DNA from: Miscanthus floridulus
Lineage: Eukaryota; Streptophyta; Magnoliopsida; Poales; Poaceae
NCBI RefSeq assembly: GCF_019320115.1
Contig: NC_089597.1
Location: 121,134,951-121,198,950, forward strand
Direction: 5' to 3'
DNA: 64,000 nt
Positions within the stretch are counted from its first letter, which is position 1, and every line of letters begins with the position of its first letter. The position numbers were made by a program, and so were the translations under genes. Positions 11,767 to 23,259 of this stretch are shown here, in pieces. The notes below the pieces were generated by a model. It was not told where the DNA came from. It worked only from the letters and a program-made list of their open reading frames with translations, and did no database searches.

Positions 11767-13257
11767 CAAAGACGAAACAAATACTTACCGAGGTGGGTGT
11801 TCTTAAGGATGGAGAGTCCCTCCTCTTGCCGAGTCACCTACTCGTGCAACCGGGCGTTCAACTCCTCCATCCCAAGCACCCGGCCCCCGTAGCGTGAGCA
11901 CTTCCTGGTGGACCTCCGACCGGGCCTTTCGCTCCGACTTTAGGGCCTCTAGAGAACTCTAGAGTGCCACCTCAGTCTCTGCTAAGGACTTTTAGAGCAC
12001 CGCCTTAGTCTTCGCCTGGCAGACCTTCGCCGCCTCAAGCCTCCGCTCAGCGGCGGTCGCTCACTCCGCCGCGAGTAGCTCCACCGCCCACGCCTCCATC
12101 GCCTTGGCCGTTCGGCCTTGAGACTCACGACGGGTGGACTCTAGCTCACGCTCGAGCTCGGTGACCCGCCTCGACATCGTGGCCTCCCAAGCATGCTCCT
12201 CCTAGAGGAAACGGGACTTGTGGCTCGACATCTCCTCCAAGCCCTGCAAAGCAAGAAGCAGGCATGCTGAGACAACCAGTGAAAGACCAAGGAGTCAAGG
12301 ACGAATGCACAAGACTTACCTCTGCGACATGGGGTAGGCCGACTGTGACCACCTGGTGGATGGACTTGACCCGCTCTAGGGCCTCCTCGAGCTTTACCCT
12401 GGTTTGGACGAGATCGGACTCCATGGTGAGTCCTCTCCCCCCAAGAACGTCCCAGAGCTACAACTCCTGCTCATCCCAAAGGATGAACCACACCTTCCTC
12501 GGGTCACCGGGGCAGGGCCACACCAGATTGGTAGTCGCCCCCAACCCGCTGGAAGGCCCCACCAATGATCAGATCACCGCTAGCTCCTACGATGGCGTGA
12601 TGGCCGGTGGCTCCACCCCGGTGCCCACCTCACCGAGGCAGGGGGTCTCCACCTCCTCAACCTCAAGGCCCACCGACAGTTATTCCGCCTTTGGTCTGGC
12701 CGCGTCTCCTCTTGACTCAAACAGCTTTGACCAGGAGGGCGAGCCATGTGTCCCTCCACCGGGTGAGACAGGGAGCCCGGTCTCCCTCCCCTCTTCCGCC
12801 GCAGCCAGTGCAGGAAGTGTCACAAGGGTCACCTCCGATGCGGTCTCCACCGTCGCCACCGGGATCGCCGCCAACATCATGGCCGTCGCTGCCGCCGTAC
12901 TCACGACCAACCCGGGGGGCGTCGCCCCTGGAAGGGAAGGTCACACCGCCACCACCCTGCTCTCCCCGCCACTCATCACAATGCACTACAAGGTGGGCCT
13001 CCACTCCTCCTGCATAGGAGGCGGGGTGTTGCTCAACCCCGGCAGTATCTAGCCACTGTCGAAAAACTACAGGTCAGTCGCACTCCAAAAACTCAACTAT
13101 GAGATCGAAAAGAAACAAAGAAAGCATACCGGGATGTAAGCGGTAGGGCTCTGAAGCCCTGACCCGCTGGCAACAGGCCCGTCGGACGAGGGCCACTCGT
13201 AGGTCGCGAACCATGCCCCCTCACCTCGATCGGGGTAGGATTCGTCCCGGCTGGCTC
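11767..13257 (-). pseudogene. Transposon-derived coiled-coil protein gene, decayed
   Basis: The minus strand carries a long GC-rich frame broken by stops. One exon (about 12424 down to 12319) encodes ESDLVQTRVKLEEALERV and ends at a GTAAGT donor. After a ~72-bp intron, the next exon (from 12246) encodes Glu/Arg/Ala-rich heptads such as RRVTELERELESTRRES. At least five stops in the frame read as Gln or Arg codons changed by C to T. Exons of this kind (Ala/Gly-rich stretch then coiled coil) are common in grass 'putative gypsy type transposon' (PF04195-like) proteins; I see no N-terminal domain, so the family is inferred. The copia element inserted beside it, and 1-78 is probably its continuation. 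The 262-codon plus-strand frame at 12264-13052 is a shadow. Confidence 0.6.
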
Positions 13258-14090
13258 TGATGAGGACATCACTTCTTCATCACATACAAGCCAATGAGAG
13301 GAGGAGGTCCAACATGGGCGTCCAATTCATCTTTCTCATGGTGGAGGTCCAGTCCAACTGAAGTTGGAGCCCATATCGGGTTCTAGGACCAGTCTGTCTT
13401 AAACTGGTCACCCAGGACCAATCCGGACTCTGTTTTCGATGATACATATATGGTTGAAAAGCTAATTTGATAAGGAAGCCAATTCAAGCGGTCTCACGTA
13501 AAAAGCCCGTCGGAATCAACGGAAATCATCGAAACAATCAGCATCCAGAATCTACCAGGGTGCTGCGACACCGTCTTTTGGTCCGTTGGACCGTGTATCG
13601 TGTTTGGGCCCATTAGAGGACGCGTCCAGGGGGGTGACGCCCAAGACTCTATAAATAGCAGTCGTCACTCTCCTTAGGGTTTGGATTTTGTTTAGTTCTT
13701 AATTTCCTCGTGAAACAGACATCGTTTTGCTGCAACTGTGCCGCCAAGACTGCTTGCTGTGAACCAGGGCCCCAGTTCTTGATCTTGTTCGCCTGTGACG
13801 ATTAGTCCTTTCGAATAAAGACTTGAACTCCTTCTTGTTATCATAAGCCTCGTATTTATTTGCAATTTTAGATTGCGTTTATCTCGTTCTTACTTGTGTT
13901 CTCGATTCGCTTGTAGGAAAGCCTTCTCGACGAGGTCAATCGCGTTCGCGTGGTTGATAACCAACGGAGCAGTGGTGTAACGGTTACGGGGGTCCGAATC
14001 AGTCTTGGTTTGAAGCCTAGATCGTGAACGTCGAGTCTCCATCAATCGACGCTATCATACCTTTCGGAAGATCAGGCCTTGTCTACATCA
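13258..14090 (+). repeat. Single LTR of a second retrotransposon
   Basis: Runs from TGATGAGGACATCAC to GTCTACATCA, with TG...CA ends and a primer-binding site just after it. It contains a TATA box (TATAAATA, ~13649) and AATAAA (~13815), as expected for U3-R-U5. No second LTR is present: the sequence passes within ~35 bases into an NLR fragment, so this is a truncated element. The family is not identified. Confidence 0.75.
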
Positions 14091-14092
14091 AT

Positions 14093-14105
14093 TGGTATCA
14101 GAGCC
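14093..14105 (+). other. Primer-binding site of the truncated retrotransposon
   Basis: TGGTATCAGAGCC sits two bases after the LTR end and is the standard complement of plant initiator methionine tRNA. About 20 bases of internal sequence follow before homology to the NLR gene starts. Confidence 0.85.
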
Positions 14106-14126
14106 CGTAGGAGAATTTTCATTGTA

Positions 14127-15081
14127 CCACCAAGCTACATTGCAGAGTTATGGAACTCCTTGACAGGGATGCCTAACCTTAGCCGACTATATATTTCCAC
14201 GTGTGATACCAATGAGATCCTCAACTTGAACACACTAAAGCCATTACCAAACCTGAATCTCTTCTGGATGGCAGGAAAGTTGGAGGGAGGCATGCTCCCA
14301 CAAATTTTTCCTGAGAAATTAATACAGTTAAACTTGGATTGGTCTGGTCTGAAAAAGGATCCTATTAGCTCCTTCTCTCACATGTTAAATCTTGCTGATA
14401 TGTGACTCTTCGGGGCATATGCTGGGGAACACCTAACATTTTGTACAGGATGGTTCCCAAGCTCAAATCTCTGCAATTAGCTGACATGGAACATCTGAAT
14501 TATATTGAAATAGAGGATGGAACAATGAAGAATCTACATCTTTTGGAACTTGCCGGTTTAAGGAATCTAAAGGTTGTACCTTGGGGCATCAAGTACATTA
14601 GGACACTCGACCAAATGTATCTGACAGATATGTCAAGTGGGTTCATAGAAAGACTGCAAGGAACTGACAATCACATTGTTCAACACATACCTAACATCCA
14701 TAATTTTGACTCTTCTGATTCTCAAGCAGGTAATCTCATATTCTTATTATGCAAATTACTTGATGAAATAGCTAACAAAGTTGTTATAAGCCAATAACAT
14801 ACATATAGGCATATAGGTTGGAGACTATTTGCACGCCTTTTTTTCTTGAACGTGCAGTAGAGCTGCGCATCTTTGCACAGCTTATAAGGCAGCTCTGAAC
14901 ATTTTGTTTGACTTCCTTTCTTATTTACCATAGTACTTGTATATTATTCACACAGTGTGGTAAATGCTGCCTTGTTGATATTGCAGTAAATGACGCCATT
15001 TATCTGCCATACCTTGCCAAGAAGTTTGGCCCTGGTGCAATTAAGTATGCCTCTGCAAAATGTGACTCATCTGGCTCTTGA
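14127..15081 (+). pseudogene. 3' fragment of an RPM1-like NLR gene (LRR end plus last exon)
   Basis: Matches the end of the intact NLR at 19418-20335. The homologous reading starts at SYIAELWNSL and covers the last leucine-rich repeats. The intron donor at 14730 and acceptor at 14986 are conserved, and so is the 95-bp last exon (14987-15081) encoding AIYLPYLAKKFGPGAIKYAS. There is no CC or NB-ARC part. An in-frame TGA at ~14403 and a one-base deletion near 14460 break the frame. Homology to the intact copy continues in the 3' flank to about 15960, so this was a genomic duplication rather than a retrocopy. The 5' end is cut off by the LTR/PBS junction. Confidence 0.88.
14835..14871 (-). mobile_element. 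Very short LINE 3'-end insertion in the pseudogene intron
   Basis: A T-run followed by CTTGAACGTGCAGTAGAGC (minus strand: the grass L1 3' end plus A tail) lies between two copies of TTTGCAC (14828-14834, 14872-14878). The corresponding intron of the intact NLR lacks it. The 7-bp duplication is short, so support is moderate. Confidence 0.5.
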
Positions 15082-15728
15082 CAGTTCAGTGGGAGTTGTC
15101 TTCCAAATACATATAGTTCGAGTTTTGGGTCAGTGCCAGTCATTCGACAATATGTAGTTCATCTAGGTGTAACTGAATGAGCTAATTGCTGTTGTGCATA
15201 TTACAAGGATTTCGATGGAAGCTACTGAAATGGTAAGCATGTGTATTTGTAACACACTGCGATAAAGATTTACAAAAGGCAGAATTCGCCATCTGCCTGT
15301 GTGGAGGATAAAGCATGTGTTTTCTAGTTAAAGAGACTCTGTATTTGTGAAAAATGTCCCCATAAGAGTCATCAGACAAGCAGAGCATTTCAGTGGTAAC
15401 GTATATATCATGCACATGAGCAGGCCGTGCCTGAGTTTGGTGAAACATAATTTTCATTTATCATCGCTAAACAGTCAATTTGTACAGATTACGTAATGTG
15501 AATCGTTATACTTTACGAATAACCATGGCCTGAACTCAGGTCCAGAGTCCTCGTTTCGTGTGCTGTTGGAGAAACCCTGAAAAATGATGAAGATCATTTG
15601 GGTAGGAACTAGGAAGGTTTGCTTTAAAATCTTTCAGATTTTAGCTTCAACTTAGTCGTAAATGATTTTGATCCCTGACCCCTTGATATGATCTTGCCAT
15701 ACTACTGGGCGGCTGAAAAACATCTTGC

Positions 15729-15841
15729 CCTGTTCGTTTGGCTAATAAGCCATGGCTGAAAGTACTGTTGGCTGATTTGTTGTAAGAAAAAAATATTGTT
15801 CGTTGGCTAAAAAAGTATGGCTTATAAATCAAGCGAACAGG
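15729..15841. mobile_element. MITE with CCTGTTCG...CGAACAGG ends
   Basis: A 113-bp AT-rich segment with imperfect terminal inverted repeats (CCTGTTCGTTTGGCT / AAGCGAACAGG) and the internal GGCTTATAA motifs of a common grass MITE family. The homologous flank of the intact NLR (near 22190) has no such segment, so it inserted after the duplication. Confidence 0.65.
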
Positions 15842-17266
15842 ATGACAAGAGATCTGCAACTGTAATCGATTTTCAGGGATTCTAGTTTGTAGTTGTAGCC
15901 GTCCCGTGCGCCGGAAACATACATGAATATGCGTCCAGTTCACCAGCAGTGAATGTTAAATTCCATTATTAGACTAGAGGATTGCCAATAGCAGTGTGCA
16001 CAATCTGTGGACATGGGGGGTGATGTAGGCACACATTGTGTGCAGTTGATTCTTTCATATATTTCAAACGAAAGCAGCGTGGACTGAATATTAGTGAGTT
16101 GAGGAAACAAGGGCCACCAAAATTTCGAGGAAGTGCGGGTGCGGCGAGTAAATTTTTAACCGAAACAGTATTTTTCTCTCACACAAACTAGCCGGCAGTA
16201 CTTCTTCACGAACCAGCAACGATACGAACGAGCCAAACGAACAGGCTCCTTACGGCCCCGGTCAAAGATCAAAAGATGAAACCAACTCTCAACTTAAAAA
16301 ACACTTGTTGTTTTGGACCTACAGTAGATGTCACGGTTTAAAAACACCGAGGTCAAGGGTTAATCCAACTCTGATTTTGATCTTGCAACCTTTTTCTAAC
16401 AACCTAGATGGCTCTAGAAAAGTTTAGTAAGCAGGGTGGATGTCCACGTGCTGAGCATCCCTTCAGCTTACTCTGCATTCGGTTGCATTTCTTCGTTCTT
16501 TTCCGTCTTCTCCTCACCTGCTCCCCGGGGCCTTCTTCCTCCTCCTTCCTCCCTCTCTACCATCCTTGCTCCGGTGCCACCAACCGTGGAGATTAAACTC
16601 TTCGTTCCTCTCGCTCGGTTCACCCGCAGAGTAGAGCCAAGATTTACTGCACGCTGCTGTTTGGAGCAATCAGTCGAACACCTTAAGGGCACTGGACAAG
16701 GCCAGATCCTGGGCGCTCCACGCTCGGTCCATGAGTGCCCTCATGGATACCTGGATATTGGAGTCCAACCTCGTCCCTTACGAATTCGGTAGTTGGTCTG
16801 AGTACGTGAACCTTTCTTGCTAGTTAATTATTGCGCAGCCATTTCATGCTTCCTCTGTTTTAGGTTACAGGCTTATATCATTTCGTTAGGACGAGTCTTT
16901 GACTACCTATTACTCCTATAGTGTATGATCTTTGTGACAAAGTTGATGTCTTCCTATTTGTAAATACTTGCTTGTGATTATATTTTGTGTCATACAAACA
17001 AACTGTTAATAGAGTAATAGTTGGTCAAAGACTTGTCCTAGCAAAACAAAATACGCCATGTGAAATAAAAAGTAGCGAGTACCTGATATCACTTCCATTT
17101 TGAACAAATTCAATTCGATGTTTTGAGTCAAGTCCTATTCATTTTTAAATAAATAATATTCTGTTTTTGCATTTCAGGTGTTACAGAGCTGCGCGTAAAT
17201 CTTGTTCAGAAATATAATTATATATATAACAAGGTGACAGTTTTTTTTCAGAAAAGTTGATCAAAT
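15842..17266. other. Intergenic region upstream of the NLR gene
   Basis: No gene is supported. Up to ~15960 it continues the NLR-duplication flank. A degraded MITE end (TTTTTCTCTCACAC...CCAAACGAACAGGCTCC) lies at ~16170-16250. Open frames at 16408-16792 are low-complexity, have no recognisable domain and overlap each other on both strands; they may include NLR 5' leader. A splice-acceptor-like TTTGCATTTCAG ends at ~17178, compatible with a leader intron. Confidence 0.4.
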
Positions 17267-20200
17267 ATGGCAGATGCCCTCTTCGTTGTTCTCAGAAAAG
17301 TTGCTCTCTCCCTGGGGGAAGGAGCACTAGAAAAGATTGCCAAAGAGGTGGTAGAAGCAGCACCCCTCATGACAGATTTTGAGCATAGCATGAAACAAAT
17401 TGAGGGCGAACTTTCGGTTCTGCAGGCCTTTATTAACCAAGTTAGTGCACAGAGAGTCAGTGACAAGGCATTTGATGCATGGTTGGACCAAGTTAGAGAT
17501 GTTGCCCATGAGGTAGAAGACATCATTGATGAGTATGCGTATCTTACTGCACAAGCCGTTGATACAAGCAGCTTCTTCAAGAGAAAGTTCCACCAGATCA
17601 AGAACATTGCAGCATGGCAGAAGTTCCCTAGCCAGATCAGTCAAGTAGAAGCAAGGATTCAGAGGCTATCAGAAATGAGGAATCGATATGGTTTCTCAGT
17701 CAGTGAACTAGACAGAAATAATAATTTGCAGCTCTCCTGTCAGTTTTGTCTGTCAGATTCTGCTTACCTGATAGATAATTCTGAGATAGTGGGAAATGCT
17801 GATGAAATTGGAAAACTGACACAATGCCTACTTGAGGAGAAACAAGACTGGTCCCTAATTGCCATCCTTGGTATGGGAGGTTTAGGAAAAACTGCTATCG
17901 CAAGCACCGTCTACAAGAATCAAAAGATCATAACATCTTTTGATTGTCAAGCATGGGTTATTGTATCTCAGACTTATCAAGTCGAGGAACTACTAACAGA
18001 AATTATAAATCAGCTAATAATAGGTGAGAGAGCAAGCATGCCAAGTGGTTTCATGACCATGAGTCGCACGAGATTAGTTGAGGTAATACAAAGCTATTTG
18101 CGGGACAAAAAATACTTCATTGTCCTGGATGATGTATGGGACAAAGATGCTTGGTTATTTTTGAACTATGCATTTGTCAGAAACAGATGTGGAAGTAAAG
18201 TGCTGATAACAACCCGGAGAAAAGATGTGTCGTCTTTGGCAGTTGACAACTGTGTCATTGAACTTAAAACCCTTAACCATGCTGACTCTTGGGAACTGTT
18301 TTGTAAAAAGGCATTTCGTGCTTCAAAAGATAACATATGTCCTGAAACTATAAGGTCTTGGGCAAACAAAATTGTTGCAAAGTGTCAAGGATTGCCACTT
18401 GCCATTGTAACCATTGGAAGTATTATGTCGTACCGTGGCTTAGAGGAACAGGAGTGGGCTTTTTTCTACAACCAACTTAGCTGGCAACTAGCTAACAATC
18501 CAGAGCTCAGTTGGGTTTTTAATGTATTAAATCTGAGCTTGAATGATCTACCAAGTTATCTTAGGAGCTGCTTCCTATACTGCAGCCTCTTTCCCGAAGA
18601 TTACAAGATTACAAGAAAACTTATTTCCAAGCTATGGATAGCAGAAGGTCTTGTGGAAGATAGAGGAGACGGAACAACAATGGAGGAAGTTGCTGAGTGT
18701 TACCTTATGGAGCTCACTCAACGCTCTCTTCTTCAGGTCACAGAAAGGAAAGCATGTGGAAGAGCTAGAACATTTCTGATGCATGATCTTGTGCGAGAGG
18801 TAACGGCAATCATTGCTAAAAAGGAGAAGTTCGGTATTGCACATGGTGGTGCTGGTACAACCCAATTTGCCCATGGAGCTCGCCGCTTATGCGTCCAAAG
18901 GGGTGCACAGACCTTGAATTCTTTCAGTAGCTCACGGCTCCGTTCATTCATTTTGTTTGACACTGAAGTACCATGTTCTTGGGTTCATGATACTTTATCA
19001 CGTTTCAGACTACTGAGGGTCCTATGCCTAAGATTTGTCAATATTGAACAAGTGCCAGACGTGGTCACAGAACTGTATAACTTGCGTTATATAGATTTCT
19101 CATACACAAAAGTGAAGATGATACCAGCATCATTTAGAAAACTTGTTAACCTACAAGTTTTGGATCTCAGATGCACCTATGTAGAGGACTTGCCAATGGA
19201 AATAACTATGCTAACTAATTTACGGCATTTACATGTGTTTTTAGTCCATGATCTTCAATTGAGATCATTGAATTGCCTCGGTGCTACAAAAATTCCTGGT
19301 AATATTTGTCATCTAAAGAATCTACAAGCTTTGCAAGTTGTTTCAGCCAATAAAGATTTGGTTTCACAGCTGGGGAACTTACAATTACTGAGAAGTTTGG
19401 CTATTGTGGAAATGCGACAAAGCTACATTGCAGAGTTATGGAACTCACTGACAAAGATGCCTAACCTGAACAGACTACTTATTTCCATGTGCAATGTGAA
19501 GGAGACTCTTGACTTGAAAACGCTAAAGCCGTTGCCAAATCTGACGTTATTCGTCCTGTCAGGAAAGTTGGAGGGAGGCTTGCTCCCATCAATATTTTCT
19601 GTGAAATTAAAGATATTAAAATTGGACTGGTCTAGTCTGAAGAAGGATCCTGTTAGCTCTTTTTCTCAAATGTTAAATCTTGTTGATCTATTGCTCACTG
19701 GAGCATATGCTGGGGAACAGCTAACTTTTTGCACTACATGGTTCCCCAATCTCAAATCTCTGCAATTAGCTGACATGGAACATCTTAGTTGGATTGAGAT
19801 GGAGGATGGAACAATGATGAATCTACATGTTTTGTTACTTGCTGGTTTAAGGAATCTAAAGGCTGTACCTGAGGGCATCAAGTACATCAGGACACTCCAT
19901 GAGATGTTTCTGACAGACATGTCAAATGAGTTCATAATAAGACTGCATGGAAGTGACAATCACATTGTTCAACACATACCCAACATCAATAAGTATGACT
20001 CTTCTGATTCTCAAGCAGGTAAGTTCCATATGAAATAACTAATATAATTGTCATAGGGCGCTAAAATAGATGTAAACCAAGACAGGTCAATTAGAAAAAG
20101 AAGAGACAAAAAACATCATATAAAGGGAAACTATTTGCAAATCTTATATTAGTAAAGTAGCTCTAGAAATTGTGTTTCGCCTCTTCTCCATAGTACTAGT

Positions 20201-20335
20201 ATTATTTACACAGCTTAACAAATGCTGATCTTTTTTGCAGTAAATAACGCCATTTATCTGCCGTGGCTCGCCAAGAAATTTGGTCCAGGTGCAATTAAGT
20301 ATGCCTCTATAAACTGTGGCTCATCTGGCTCTTGA
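17267..20335 (+). CDS. CC-NBS-LRR disease resistance protein, RPM1-like
   Basis: Two exons, 17267-20018 and 20241-20335, joined in phase 1 across a 222-bp GT-AG intron, give 948 residues. This is the usual size of a plant CNL receptor, an intracellular sensor that detects pathogen effectors and triggers defence. An Rx-type coiled coil (1-~140) contains VEDIIDEY (83-90). NB-ARC has the P-loop GMGGLGKTA (202-210), kinase-2 FIVLDDVWD (284-292), RNBS-B KVLITTR (311-317), GLPLA (375-379), RNBS-D CFLYCSLFPED (435-445) and MHD (505-507). LRRs follow from ~560. The short last exon adds a 31-residue tail ending CGSSGS that is also kept in the upstream pseudogene. Read without splicing, the frame would instead end at 20038. 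All nucleotide-binding motifs are intact, so it is probably functional. It is paralogous to the fragment at 14127. The recognised effector cannot be inferred. Confidence 0.95.
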
Positions 20336-20403
20336 TGGTTCAGTGGGAGTTGTCTGCAAAAATGCCAATGCCAGTGATTTGAAGTCTAAAGAGTGAACAA
20401 TAT

Positions 20404-21579
20404 TCAGTTGCCCCAAGCTTTGCCTGTGCATGCTTTCTTTTCTATGACACAGGGCACAGAGGTCGGAGATGGGGCAAATACCTTATTCTGGACAGACATA
20501 TGGCTGCATGGGCAAAGAATTGCTGATGTTGCTCGCCATCTGTTTGCTCTAGTTTCCAAGCGCAGAGCCAACACAAGAACAGTCCTTTTTTTTAGAAAGG
20601 TGGCAAGAGCTTTGCCGGATTTTTATTAGATGATAGAAAGCGGAAACAAAATTACAAAAAAAATACAAGAACAGTCCTGGATGCTTTGAGTAACTACACA
20701 TGGGTAATAGACTTGCAAGGAGATTTGACGAAGTTATTGGAGAATACCTTGCGCTTTGGGACCTTATCTCTGATTTTGCGCTGCATCCTGGAGTGGATGA
20801 TGCCCATGTCTGGAAGCTCTCCTGCCTCTCCACTTCAGGCCAGTACTCAGCTAAGTCAGCCTATTTAGGTTTCTTCCAAGGATCTATCTCGTTTGGCCCA
20901 TGGGAACGCATATGGAAGTCTTGGTCATCACTCGCCAGGCAAATGCCGGTTCTTCATGTGGCTTGTAATGCATAAGGGATGCTGTACAGCTGATCGGTTG
21001 TCACGAAGAGGTCTTCCCCACCCCACTAGCTGCCCTCTTTGCGATCAGGAGGAAGAGACAATTCAGCACTTGCTGCTCTCATGTGTCTTTGCCAGGCAAT
21101 TTTGGTTCTCCTTCCTCCTCTCGGTGGGTCTGCAGGAGCTTGCACCGCAGACAGATGACAGGTCCTTTGATGGTTGGTAGGATAGAATAAGCCACGAGGT
21201 GGATGGGATGGTTTAGCCTGAAAAGGTCTTAACTCTATCATTATCCTAGGGGCTTGGATTATTTGGAATCATCGGAACCGCTATGTTGTTTATGGCGCAT
21301 CTGCTAACTTAGCTAGAGCAATCCGTCTTGCTAAGGAGGAAATGCATCTTTGGCATCTCACCGGTGCCCGAGGTATTTCTTACCTTGTGGCTAACACTGC
21401 GGAGGAGCCATAGGTTTTTCTGGAAGCGGTGGTCATGGTCGTTGGTATTTGACAAATCCATAGGTGTGGTGGCCAAGTTTTTCGAGGGTGTGTGCGTGTG
21501 CATGCGTGGGTGTGTTGTAAGGGCTCTTACCCCCTTTCTTCTTAATATAATGATACACAACTCTCTTGTTCGAAAAAAA
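20404..21579 (+). mobile_element. 5'-truncated L1-type LINE
   Basis: Flanked by a perfect 16-bp target duplication AAAGAGTGAACAATAT (20388-20403 and 21580-21595) and ending in an A-run after the 3' terminus ATAATGATACACAACTCTC. It encodes the C-terminal part of a LINE ORF2: WTDIWLHGQRIADVA (~20490), then a zinc-binding reverse-transcriptase domain (zf-RVT) at ~20890-21178 with CPLC and HLLLSC. Frames are broken by indels, by a stop at 21178 and by the small nested insertion at 20586. It lies in the NLR 3' flank; the homologous flank of the pseudogene has the empty site, so it arrived after the duplication. Confidence 0.9.
20586..20664 (-). mobile_element. 79-bp retroposed fragment nested in the LINE
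   Basis: Flanked by a perfect 13-bp duplication ACAAGAACAGTCC (20573-20585 and 20665-20677). It starts with T8 and, on the minus strand, reads ATAAAAATCCGGCAAAGCTC then CTTGCC and ends in A8, which looks like the 3' terminus of a second LINE family. Removing it joins the flanking LINE reading, which confirms insertion. Confidence 0.8.
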
Positions 21580-21791
21580 AAAGAGTGAACAATATGTAGG
21601 TCGTCTTGGTGTCACTGGATGAGCTAATTGTTTCTGTTTTGTACCTTGCACAAGGATTTTGTGGAACTCACCTAAGTAAATAAAGATTTGCATATGCTGA
21701 ATTCACAGTATGTCTGCATGGAGGATGAAAACTCTGTTTTTTTTTTGCGAAATATGTTCATCACTAGAGTCATCTGACAAGTAGAGCATTT

Positions 21792-21803
21792 TTTTTTAGG
21801 GTC
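21792..21803 (-). mobile_element. 12-bp insertion with 14-bp target duplication
   Basis: CAAGTAGAGCATTT is present at 21778-21791 and again at 21804-21817, separated only by TTTTTTAGGGTC. The homologous NLR-pseudogene flank (~15373-15388) has one copy. It looks like a target-primed event that copied an A tail and a few template bases. Confidence 0.6.
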
Positions 21804-22396
21804 CAAGTAGAGCATTTCAGTGGTCACATATTATAGCTTGCGTACTGTACGTGAGTCAGGCCGCACCTGAGTGTTGAAGCAAAATTTCCATTTTACTACT
21901 CCTAAACACGTCAATTTGTACAAAATATGTACTGTAAATTGTTGTACTTACCGATTACCATTGCCTGTACTCAGATCCAGAGTCCTCCCTGTTTTCCTGT
22001 GCTGTCGGGGAGATACTGAAAAATGTTAGGAACGTCATTTGGGTAGGAAGGGTTGCTTTAGGAAATGGATACGAGTGCATCCAAACAAGCCGTTTGAGAT
22101 TTTTTTCCAGGAATTGAGCTTGAACTTAGTATTGTAAAGGATTTTGATACTTGACCGGTTACCCCTCAATAGGATCCTGCCATGCTGCTGGAGTGCTGGG
22201 GAAGGTAGAAATCCCGAAAACTATCGTGCGATTCCGAGACCTGCAACTGTAATGGATTTTCAGGAATAATAGCCGGTCTGCGTGCCGGAACCCGGAAACA
22301 TACATGAAGATGCATCTCAGTTCACCAGCAGGCTCGAAATAGCGTGCGACAGTGAGCCTACAGTTTCAGAATGGGCATTTTGCAAGTGACACTTTC

Positions 22397-22474
22397 GAAT
22401 GTTTTTTTTCTTTATTAGAGAACATGCAGGAGAGCTATGTATCTTTGTATTGATAAAAAGAAACGAACGAGGCG
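22397..22474 (-). mobile_element. ~78-bp LINE 3'-end insertion
   Basis: Flanked by GTGACACTTTC (22386-22396, 22475-22485), with a few further partly matching bases. The T-run and, on the minus strand, AGATACATAGCTCTCCTGCA match the 3' terminus style of the larger LINE at 21545-21579. Confidence 0.65.
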
Positions 22475-23259
22475 GTGACACTTTCACGTGTTCCTGGTAG
22501 AAGCAGCAAAGACTGAATGAAATAAGAAATATCGCAAAAAGAGGGAGCACATTTTTTCATGGGCCTGTAATTGAGTTCTCATCTCAAATCCATAGACCAT
22601 TTTCAGTAATCAACGAAGATCACCAAATTGTTATTCTGGTGCATGGTAAAACATCAACACATCAGTGCATTTCCCTGTATGATTCCATCAGTTGGCACTG
22701 GAAGAATCAGAAGTAGTGTAAAAGCAGACAATAGTTTCTTGTTCTATGCAAAGTCCCGTAACCTCTTCAGGTCACAGAAAGGTAACCTCGTCAGGTCACA
22801 GAAACCATGAGGGCTAATTTGGAAGCAAGGGAAGCCACACCCAGGGATGGAAAACCCCTCCATGATAAACTAAATAATTATTCAAATTATTTCCCCATAG
22901 ATTTCCCACCCTGGGAAAAGTCAGGGATCCGAAGGGGATTTGAGTTTCCAAATTAGCCCTGAACTGTTATATTTTGTACCAATTACCATTGCCTGATGCT
23001 AATTTTAGTTACTGAGGTCATTGCAAAATCACCAAGCCAGAGTCCACAGAAGAGAGCAGTTTCAAAAAGTATCTTATGCATCTGAATGTTTATGAGAACT
23101 CAATTTAATAACCAGCAAACTGCAAACATGTTTTTGTGTAATTGAGGTGTGGTTGGTTTCACATCACAAGATTACAATAAAGATCAGTGTTCATGCAGTG
23201 TCCTGCACAAAAGAGCGTTTGGTTCTGTACAAGTTTGCAAGATGCGCCCATGAGAATAA

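Larger units (their letters stand above)
21596..23259. other. Intergenic region between the NLR and CMO genes
   Basis: No coding sequence is supported. From 21596 to about 22330 it is homologous to the flank of the NLR pseudogene (15160-15960). It contains two very short insertions (21792-21803 and 22397-22474, listed separately) and otherwise unique AT-rich sequence, presumably the convergent 3' ends of the NLR (plus) and CMO (minus) genes. Confidence 0.5.

Noticed and set aside
12264..13052. 262-codon and 136-codon plus-strand frames
   Set aside because: They are antisense to the minus-strand coiled-coil gene, whose splice sites and heptads are evident.
16408..16792. Small Ser/Pro-rich frames upstream of the NLR gene
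   Set aside because: Overlapping frames on both strands with no domain; more likely leader or chance frames.
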